In this document: in pieces, positions 56,409 to 64,000 of the stretch | Position numbering within the stretch: position 1 is the stretch's first letter | How the letters are laid out: each line of letters starts with the position of its first letter | Source: Datisca glomerata | Taxonomy: Eukaryota; Streptophyta; Magnoliopsida; Cucurbitales; Datiscaceae | DNA length: 64,000 nt | Reading direction: 5' to 3' | Assembly: GCA_003255025.1 (NCBI GenBank) | Contig: QANY01004819.1 | Coordinates: 186,001-250,000, forward strand | The notes under the pieces: generated by a model | The model's database searches: none | What the model saw: the letters and a program-made list of their open reading frames with translations, nothing else | Told to the model about the DNA's origin: nothing | Position numbers and translations under genes: made by a program

Positions 56409-57196
56409 TCATGAATTACATTTTCCACTTTTTGCATCGAAAAAACAATAACATTTCCAGTGAAACCAACCATGACATTGTCCAGAAAGAGCACCCTCCA
56501 ATTTTCTGCATTTCTTATCACATCTCCCTCCATATAAACATCTCTTATGCCAATGCGTGCTTAAACGACTACAGTTTCTTCCTCCGTGGTTGAATCGTTT
56601 GGTCCATACTATAATAGAGAAAACATAAGCATTATGAAATTAATAGAGAAAACGAAAACATTATAATGAAAACTAGTCATGCTCTGGTGGAATATAAATG
56701 AAAAAGACCATGTTCTACTTGAAAGATTATTGTCTTTGTAGAAAAATTCCATTCAGAAATGCATTTCAAGAATTTTGATTGTCATTTTCATTTATTTTTC
56801 TGTTTTCGGAATAGAAAAATTGACTAAACAACTACTAAACCTGTATTCTAAGTTTATTTAACTTTGAATGAGTGCTTGTAAACAAGTTTTCAAAAACATT
56901 ATGTTGAAATACTTCTTGCATGTCGTTCGAATAATCAGAATCACTCATGTAACCTAAGCCAGTTCGTGAAGTTTTATAAAATCACCATTTTTTTTGTAGA
57001 AAACTGATCATTTTCAGAACACGAAAATGATCAATTTACCCAGAAAAAGAAAATGAAAAAAAAATCCATGGTGAAAATAATTAAGATTTAAGATTTAATA
57101 TAACTAAAATAATACAGTCTCGGTACCAATAGCGGTGAAGAGGATGAACGTAAACAAGATCACCAGAAAGAGCGTGCAAATAGGAACCTTCCTCAT
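56409..57196 (-). CDS. Plant defensin-like secreted peptide, two exons
   Basis: Exon 1 (57196-57127) codes for a signal peptide: MRKVPICTLFLVILF and a further hydrophobic run up to TAI. An intron of 518 bp (57126-56609; donor G/GTACCG, acceptor TATTATAG/T, phase 1) separates it from exon 2 (56608-56409), which encodes the mature peptide and a TGA stop. The total is 89 residues. The cysteines are spaced C-x10-C-x5-C-x3-C-x10-C-x7-C-x1-C-x8-C, with Gly-Gln before the fifth; C-x3-C plus C-x-C is the CS-alpha/beta signature. The last spacing is longer than the usual x3. The intron position after the signal peptide is typical of the family. The mature part is rich in Lys, Arg and His, as in antimicrobial or signalling defensins. 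It was missed by simple frame scans because it is split and short. No stops or frameshifts seen. Confidence 0.85.
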
Positions 57197-57255
57197 AATT
57201 TTTTTCCTCACTTATAACGAAAATGAATAATGGTTCAGTGGCCTATGGATATGAA

Positions 57256-57262
57256 TTTATAG
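57256..57262 (-). promoter_or_regulatory. TATA box of the defensin-like gene
   Basis: Minus strand GCTATAAATTCATATCC about 60 bp before the ATG at 57196, a normal spacing for a short plant leader. Confidence 0.6.
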
Positions 57263-57299
57263 CATAAAATCCTTGTTAGTGACTAATAAGTTATATAAA

Positions 57300-58240
57300 A
57301 AGCCTATTTGACAAAAATGAGTGGTCACAGTCGTGTAGTCTTATGTGTTGGATGTTGTTAAGTCTCCTCAAGTTTTAAATTTTTAAAATCACGAACTTTG
57401 ACTCCTCATCTTGATTTTTATCTTTGCACTAATAACATTTTATGAAGAAATAATTTATACAAACATGTATATATTAAAATTTCAGTACTTTATAAATACA
57501 CAATATTTCTTTCAACTCTGTCAAATGGTGACAAAGATTCTCGACAATTGAGAACATTGCCGTTGGGTTGTAAACCCCATCAAATCTTATCTGGACGACT
57601 CAGTGATAGTTGTATCCTAAATTCGAATGAACACCTTACTGTACAAAATAAACCAATTGATTTCTACTGATGATGTAAATCAATCGTATAGAATTTGTTC
57701 AAATTTTTCAATGAAGAATTAGTGAATCTTGATAGGTCAAAAGTGCTACTTTAGCACAACGAAGAGGCCCCTTAAATGATTGATTAGTTACAATTAGTAA
57801 AATTAATTATGCTTTATTGATTAATGTATAGTTTTATTTTCCAAACAAGTTCTTTTACCTTTGATATTTTTATTTTTAACCTCCACTTTAAAAAAATAAC
57901 TGATTAAATTTTATAATTATATTATTGATTCATATTTACATTTTTATAGATATTCCGTTATAAAAAATTAACGGATACACTATGACAAATTAATTAATAT
58001 CATGTGACTCTGAATATTTACCCCAACTGTCATTTCTACAGTTACCCTCACGTTTTTTTCTTCTTCTTCCTTCTTCCCCTTTCCGCGAAATACCCTAACG
58101 ACATTTGTTGCATAACTCAGTCCGCAATTAGGATTGGAACCTTCTTCCCATTTTCTTCCTTCTTGCCCCAGTCCGCAAATGGAATATATGCTTCTCTCAA
58201 TTATCTTCACGGACTGAAGTAACAAGCAAAATCATGAAGA
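57300..58240. other. Non-coding DNA between the two gene features
   Basis: AT-rich. The stretch 58000-58220 is pyrimidine-rich on the plus strand (TTTTTTTCTTCTTCTTCC) and contains CAGTCCGCAA twice (about 58119 and 58171). No downstream exon of the MurA-like gene was recognised here. Confidence 0.4.
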
Positions 58241-58289
58241 AATTCTTATCCCAGTTTATCTTCACTGATAAAATGGGACTTCGAATTTA

Positions 58290-58780
<491 letters not shown>

Positions 58781-58944
58781 GGAAATTATTGAAACTCCTG
58801 GACATTATTAATATTACTATGAGCAAAAAATAGAAGCAGCCAAATCAACTAATTGAGTGCTTATCGTCTTATTTAATGATTGATGATGATACATATACAG
58901 GGCAGGGGCAACAGCGCAGCTGCAATATTGGGATCCTAAGACTC

Positions 58945-58949
<5 letters not shown>

Positions 58950-59003
<54 letters not shown>
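58950..59003 (+). repeat. (GA)n microsatellite
   Basis: About 27 GA units, starting after CTCACT. On the MurA-like strand it would be a CT-rich 5' leader upstream of the first exon. Confidence 0.95.
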
Positions 59004-59006
<3 letters not shown>

Positions 59007-59010
59007 AAAT

Positions 59011-59172
59011 TGCGCTTCATCATTCAATTTGAGGAGAAGATTACACTTTCGGAGATGATCATGAGAATGGCCGTTTGGGTATTTCGTCAATTGCGCTTCA
59101 TCATTCAATTTGAGGAGAAGATTACACTTTCGGAGATGATCATGAGAATGGCCGTTTGGGTATTTCGTCAAG
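59011..59172 (+). repeat. Exact 81-bp tandem duplication
   Basis: TGCGCTTCATCATTCAATTT starts at 59011 and again at 59092, and the two 81-bp units appear identical. 81 bp is 27 codons, so reading frames on both strands pass through uninterrupted. No protein family recognised. Confidence 0.9.
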
Positions 59173-59633
59173 AGGGGAAGAACGAAGAATAAGAAAAAAA
59201 TGGAGTAATCGGTGACGTGACAATTGAGTTAAAAATTTTGAGTAACGTGGTATTAATGAATTTTATAACGGTCCGCTAATTTGTTATGACGAAGTATTTA
59301 TGAAAGGGTAAATGTAGATCAATGTAATTATATGATCTAATATGTTACTTTTTAAAGTAGGAGTTGAAAATAAAAACTAACTAAAACTACAGGGTGTAAA
59401 CTATAGTTTACCCTAAATTAAACAATAAAGATTTCATTAATACAATATCTTAAACATACAACATTTACATATACGAGGTGCAAAAAGGAAATGATATATA
59501 ATTTATATAAACAAATAGATTTTGTTTAAATATATGTAGTTGCTTAAAATATATGTTTTAATTAATAAATTCTCATTTGATTCATTTTGATGTTTTTCAT
59601 ACATGTTTTTCATTTAATGCATGTAATTATATA
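59173..59633. other. AT-rich non-coding DNA
   Basis: I see no gene. It separates the 81-bp duplication from the copia 3 LTR. Confidence 0.4.
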
Positions 59634-59888
59634 TGTTATCTTATTAGTGAAGAGATTTGAGAAAAAGAAGAACATGAGTTATAGGAAAAGTAAAGAACAG
59701 AGAGGAAGGAGAGAAGAGGAGAGAAGAAGAGAAGGAAAGAAGAAAATAAACTAATTCTCATTAACCAACAAATGAACAAAGCGAAAACAAATAAAAGAGG
59801 GAGAAAACTATCCAACAGCTAGTTTATGAAAAAACTAAAATAACCCTCAATAACTAATATTACTGTAAACAATTAACCATCTTTAACA
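59634..59888 (-). repeat. 3' LTR of copia element 3 (minus strand)
   Basis: 255 bp. On the minus strand it starts TGTTAAAGATGG and ends AAGATAACA (TGTTA/TAACA). It contains a purine-rich run on the plus strand (59700-59750), that is, a CT-rich leader on the element strand. Preceded by a purine tract at 59889-59900. No matching 5' LTR is visible to the right, where an inverted gag fragment starts instead. Confidence 0.75.
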
Positions 59889-59900
59889 TCCTCCCTCAAA
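59889..59900 (-). promoter_or_regulatory. Polypurine tract of copia element 3
   Basis: Minus strand TTTGAGGGAGGA directly before TGTTAAAG, the usual copia arrangement of plus-strand primer site and LTR start. Confidence 0.75.
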
Positions 59901-60027
59901 CTTATCTTGGGTGGAAGGATAAGTTTGTCCCGGAGAAAAGTGAAGTGAGGAGCTAACAGTGGCTTAGTGAACAAATCTGCAAGTTAGAGTTGATATGGAA
60001 CATGCTGAACAATGAGATTCTTATTTA

Positions 60028-60477
60028 TCATTTTTTTCTCTTACAAATTAAAAATCTATCTCCACATGCTTTGTACGGAACATGGAGGGTTGGGTTAGAG
60101 GCCAAAGATATAGTTGAAGTGTTGTCACAATACATTATTGGAGCTTTGGTCTGGAAAACATGAAAATCTTGAAGAATATGTCTTAGCCAACTCAATTCAG
60201 CAGCTGTGTTGGCCAAGACTTTGTATTCTACCTCTATAGATTACTTGGTGATAGTGGCTTGCTTCTTAGAACTCCATGATACAACGTTTGAGCCAAGAAA
60301 AATGATAAAACCCGAGGTGGACCTCCTGTCTGAAGAATCCCCTACGCAATCAGCCTCAGTAAGTGCCAGCAAATGAAGATTATCAGGTTTAAACGAGAGA
60401 CCATGATCTATAGTACCAATAATATATCTTAGAATCATCTTTACTGCAGTAAAATGAGTAGTAGTAGGAGAATGCAT
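60028..60477 (-). pseudogene. Copia 3 RNase H
   Basis: Two frames. The first, 60477-60241, covers ALTEADCVGDSSDRRSTSGF, where the first catalytic Asp region reads EADCVGD. The second, 60216-60028, opens MANTAAELSWLRHIL, reads MYCDNTSTISLA and ends with a Lys-rich tail. A stop separates them at the position of the catalytic Glu. Inactive as read. Confidence 0.8.
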
Positions 60478-60480
60478 AAA

Positions 60481-60846
60481 CTAAAAAACTATATTGACAA
60501 TAAATCTTATATCAGGACGAGTGAAAGTTAAATACTGAAGGGAGCTAACAATGATCCTATAAAGAGTGACATCAGATAGAGGAGAATCCATATGACTTGA
60601 TAAAGGAGATTTAATGGAGAAAGGAGATTGACAAGGTTTAGCATTTAACATTCTATCTTTAAGAAGTAAGTCTCTAGCATACTTAAGTTGATTGACAAAA
60701 ATGCCAGTAAAATTTCTAGTGATTTCTAAGCCTAGAAAATACTTAAGATAGCCTAAATAAGTCATATCAAAGACTTGTTGCACATCAGACACAATCTGAT
60801 TTATATAGGCAGTCTATATCCCACTAATAAAGATATCATCAACATA
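60481..60846 (-). pseudogene. Copia 3 reverse transcriptase C-terminal part
   Basis: The YVDD catalytic box (60846-60835) is intact in one frame. The adjacent open stretch 60792-60481 gives DMTYLGYLKYFLGLEITRNF, QLKYARDLLL and LQYLTFTRPDIRFIVN. A frameshift lies between them. Confidence 0.85.
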
Positions 60847-62054
60847 CAACAAGATATAAGTAAAGGAAGAAGAAAAAGCATGAACAAATAAAGAAGCATC
60901 AATTTGAGAGGTAGAGAAACCAATTAAAAGAAGATGACTAGTGAAACGTTCAAACCAGGTCCTAGTGGCTTGCTTCAGGCTATATAGGAATTCGTTTAAT
61001 TCGCAAACATCATTAGGATGATTTTTTTCAATGAAACCTTAAGGTTAAAACATTTAAACTTCTTTAGACAAATAATCATGCAAAAGAGCATTTTTTACAT
61101 CAACTTGTCTTAAGGACCGGCCATATATAGGTAGCAGTTAAAGACAATAAAATCATAATAGTAGGTCTTTTATGATAGGACTAAAAGTTTCACTATAATC
61201 TAAACTAGTTTGCTGATGATACCCCTTGGTAACTATTCAAGATTATGTCTAGAAATGGATCCATCGGAGTTGTACTTTAGTTTGTTCACCCATTTACAAC
61301 CAACAAAAATTTTGTAGGGAGCCAAAGGGACTAAAGTCTAGGTCAATTGTGACATGAGGGAATTATACTCATCATGCACAACTTGAATCCATACAGGACT
61401 CTTACTAGCAGAGGTATAAGATGTGGGTTCAGATAGAGAAGGTTGAATTAAAGAGGCAGAAGCATGAAAAGCCATTTTCTTGATAATGCCATACTTAATC
61501 TGGTTTGCATGAGGTGTGAAGACTGAATGACAGTGTGTGAAAGAGCAATATGGGGTCTAGAAGGGGGAACAATACAAATGGGAAGATCAACAGAGAGACC
61601 AAATGAAATATTAGGAAAATTTATAGAATCTAAAGTCCCGAAGGTTATGTCATGATGCAACCCAGTGTCAGGATTAACAGAAGTACCAGCAGTAGGCATA
61701 TCAGTATGAAATTCAATAATAGCATAAGGAGCAGGCATATCAGTATGAATTGCAGTAGAGATATCTAATTCAGTATGCACATCAAAAATAGTAAAATTAA
61801 TCTCGCTGGCAGCAGAAGCATCATTATCATGTATAATATGATGAGAAGCATGACTTTCCTATAATGGATTACTCTTCTAGAAAAGAGGAAGTATAGAGTT
61901 ATACCTGAATGTAGAGGTGTTGTTGTCATTAGGCTGATGAGTGTCAATATGATTTTGACAAGTGGCAGCAAAGGGAACATGATGCTCAGCAAACAACACA
62001 TGTCTTAATATATAAAAAAAATTTAGAGTTATTATCATAGCATATATAACCTTT

Positions 62055-62531
62055 TTAATCTAAAGCATAACCTAAGAAAATACACTGAACAAATTTAGGA
62101 TTAAATTTATTTTTCATATAGGGTCTTAAACTAGGATAGCAAGCACAACCAAACACTTTGATATTGTTATAGTTAGATAACTTACCAAATAGTTTTTCAA
62201 AGGGAAAAGCATTTTGAAGAATAGAAGTAGGCATACGATTAATTAAAAAGGTTGAAGCAGCAAAAGCATAATTCCAAAACATAGGAGGGATAGAGGAATG
62301 ATACATCAAGGTGAAACCTATCTCAACCAAGTGTCTATGTTTCTTCTAAACAATCCCATTTTGATGGGGAGTGTAGGGACATGAATTTTGGTGAATAATA
62401 CAATTGTCTTGTAAGTAAGATTGAAAAGAGAGGCTGGTGTATTCACCACCTCCATCAATTCTATAAGTTTTGATCTTAGCAGAGAACATGTTCTCAACTA
62501 ATGGTTTAAAACGTTTAAAAACAGCAAACAC
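62055..62531 (-). pseudogene. Copia 3 integrase core and C-terminal domain
   Basis: DGGGEYTS (second Asp region; family form DNGGE) and TPHQNGIV (Glu region reads as stop-KKHRHLVE) are followed by VEIGFTLMYHSSIPPMFWNY, KLFGKLSNYNNIKVFGCACY and FVQCIFLGYALD. The stop at about 62345 separates the two halves. Confidence 0.8.
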
Positions 62532-63135
62532 ATCAGATTTATATGAGATAGGGAATAACTATATGTATCTAGACATATCATCTATGAAAATGACATAATA
62601 TTTGTGACCAAGTAAAAAAGTGATGGGAGAGCACCCCTAAACATCATTGTGATATCCAAAAGAGAAGCAGAAATAGTTTCAGAAACAGGGAAGGGGAATT
62701 TAATCATTTTATTCTGAATACAGCTAACACATATACAATTTTCTAAATTATTAGAGATACAAGGTAAATGAAATCAGAGGCCTTATCACCAATATATGTA
62801 ACATTAGACTTAGGTAAACAAGTAGGTATAGGATAAAGCCCTCGTATACTAGGTCTAATTTTATGTAGAATTTCCCTTGTAGCTTTGTCATAAATATAGA
62901 AAAATGGGGCATGAAAAATGAATAAACAATTATTATCCAAATAAAATTTATGCACATAAAGAAGGTTATAAGATAATTGAGGAACATAGAATACTTAAGA
63001 TAAAGGGAAAGACTTAGAAGAAGTTTGTAGAATACCAGAACCTTAATGTGAAATGGGCAAGGATTGTCCATTGCCAACTGTGATACTTTCTTCACCATTG
63101 GAATTGGAGAAAATGTTGTTTAGGTCAAGAGTTAA

Positions 63136-63723
63136 GTGGGTGTTGCACCCAGTGCCAACTGTGATACTCTCTTCACCTGGGGATCTGTTGAGTGTGAAGA
63201 TTGGTTCATAGCAGAAGATGAAGATGTTCTCATCTATACCATTAATAGACTCCCTACCGAGTACAACGTGATCAGAACATCAATCTGTACAAGGACAGAA
63301 CCATTGTCCCTAGAAAGAACAACATGTTATTCTAAAATCGGAAGAATAGTTCTTGGAATCCCAAAACAAGAATCATGATAGCACCCACAAAATACTGCAT
63401 TGCTTGCTTCCATCTCCAATCAAGGTAAGGGTTTCAAGAATTTTAGAGGTAACATAAACATTGGGAGATTTAGTTCAGGAAGAGGAGGAAAGTCTCAAAA
63501 TTAGACCCCTTCTCCTCTACCTTATCTTCTTGGTACTCCACCAACTCAAGGTCCTCAGAACTTTAAGAACCACAGCTCTGCAACCTTTTGAATTCCCAGA
63601 ATGGGAGAATACAGTGTCAAATTTTCCAGAAGATGGGGATAGTGCAGTAAATTGTTACCATAGACTCAAAATTTTTTATCAAGGAAGAAATCCACCTCAG
63701 AACCTCACTGCTATGAAACAATA
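63136..63723 (+). pseudogene. Ty1/copia gag fragment (plus strand), opposite to copia 3
   Basis: One frame (63136-63378) gives EDEDVLIYTINRLPTEYNVI and RTSICTRTEPLSLE, the copia gag (UBN2-type) C-terminal region. A shifted frame then shows a Gly/Arg-rich linker (about 63440-63490), and the end reads NCYHRLKIFYQGRNPPQNLT, the usual sequence after the zinc knuckle, of which only the final Cys survives. It points the other way from copia 3, so it is either a separate copia copy or an inverted piece. Ends at 63723. Confidence 0.7.
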
Positions 63724-64000
63724 GATAATTTCTCATTTTACCTCTTTAATCGTTTGGATGTAAGCATCAATATATTTAGTTGCCTTCTTATGATGGATTG
63801 TAACCTAGACTTGAGTTGTAGAATGTTGGTGCATGACATAAATGAGTATCTTCTTTCTATTGAATCTAAAACTTCGTTGAAAGTTTTACATCTTACAATC
63901 TAAGGTAGAGCCAATGAGGAAAGAGTGGCATTGATCTTGTGCCACCCATTGCTCATACTTTGGATCATTTGTCTTTGTTCCTTCGCCATTCTCGGTGAAT
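63724..64000. other. Unassigned DNA at the window end
   Basis: I find no gene, element end or repeat in the last 280 bp. The gag fragment could continue into this stretch in degraded form. Confidence 0.3.

Larger units (their letters stand above)
59901..63110 (-). pseudogene. Ty1/copia retrotransposon 3, pol region, decayed (minus strand)
   Basis: Right to left: protease/pre-integrase (63098-62751; ITVGNGQSLPISH, SYNLLYVHKFYLDNNC), integrase core (62531-62346; IDGGGEYTSLSFQSYL, PYTPHQNGIV) and its C-terminal part (62330-62055; MFWNYAFAASTFLINRMPT, VFGCACYPSLRPY), a Ser/Thr/Pro-rich spacer (61780-61448), RT with YVDD (60846-60835), the RT end (60792-60481; LGYLKYFLGLEITRN) and RNase H (60477-60028; RRSTSGFIIFLGSNVVSW, SWLRHILQDFHVF, IMYCDNTST). 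Stops and frameshifts occur at least once per domain. The gag region is absent, because the element is cut at about 63115. Confidence 0.85.

Noticed and set aside
58004..58222. 72-codon plus-strand and 81-codon minus-strand frames
   Set aside because: Pyrimidine-rich tract translation; no similarity to the next MurA exon.
58869..59192. Open frames on both strands over the GA run and 81-bp duplication
   Set aside because: The microsatellite gives Arg-Glu or Ser-Leu repeats and the 81-bp unit keeps frames open by its length. No family match.

Overview
The window is strongly AT-rich plant nuclear DNA, very probably from a eudicot. Almost everything in it is transposable-element sequence in different states of decay: CACTA (En/Spm) DNA transposons, Ty1/copia LTR retrotransposons, a Tat/Ogre-like gypsy remnant, SINE-like insertions, several minisatellites, and an 11-kb cluster of caulimovirid-like (endogenous pararetrovirus-type) copies. 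The plant assignment rests on these families, on tRNA-Met and Arg-like primer sites, on a two-exon plant defensin-like gene, and on an intron-containing fragment of a MurA-like gene. There are no bacterial operons, rRNA genes or CRISPR arrays.

Layout. 1-2718: right part of a CACTA element with a decayed TNP2-type transposase on the minus strand. 2719-23100: three head-to-tail copies of an unidentified unit. Copy 1 is split by a 4.8-kb CACTA element (4362-9150) whose empty site is preserved in copy 2. Between copies 2 and 3 lies the pararetrovirus-like cluster (about 11340-22764): two plus-strand half-elements (11430-13258 and 20464-22764) flank minus-strand copies with two LTR-like blocks side by side (14587-16545). 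These copies encode a coat/gag-like region, a CCHC knuckle, a coiled coil and a retropepsin-like domain. No reverse transcriptase was found in any of them. 23280-24190: AT-rich tandem repeats. 24462-30280: a degraded copia element with a nested solo-LTR-like insertion in gag. 30290-34919: mostly unassigned, with a GC-rich patch and a SINE-like element. 34920-36968: a complete non-autonomous CACTA element. 37015-49020: a Tat/Ogre-like LTR, primer site and non-coding minisatellite-rich interior, split by a copia element (40376-47720). 49020-54050: unassigned DNA, a 126-143-bp tandem array and the right end of a third CACTA element of the same family as 4362-9150. 54060-55550: a probable minus-strand copia LTR. 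55560-58800: the only genic island. 58950-64000: microsatellite, an exact 81-bp duplication, and a minus-strand copia element abutting a plus-strand copia gag fragment.

Only two features look like host genes. The defensin-like gene (56409-57196, minus) is intact as far as can be read: signal peptide, one phase-1 intron, eight cysteines in a CS-alpha/beta pattern, TATA box. The MurA-like fragment (58336-58780, minus) holds the N-terminal exon of the first peptidoglycan-precursor enzyme. It carries a one-base frameshift, and no downstream exon was seen.

All retroelement reading frames here carry stops, frameshifts or altered catalytic residues, so the elements look immobile. The strongest biological oddity is the pararetrovirus-like family. 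It has retrotransposon-type signals (primer site, polypurine tract, LTR-like blocks), a caulimovirid-like gag/protease, and a shared lack of reverse transcriptase in two copies, which suggests a non-autonomous lineage.
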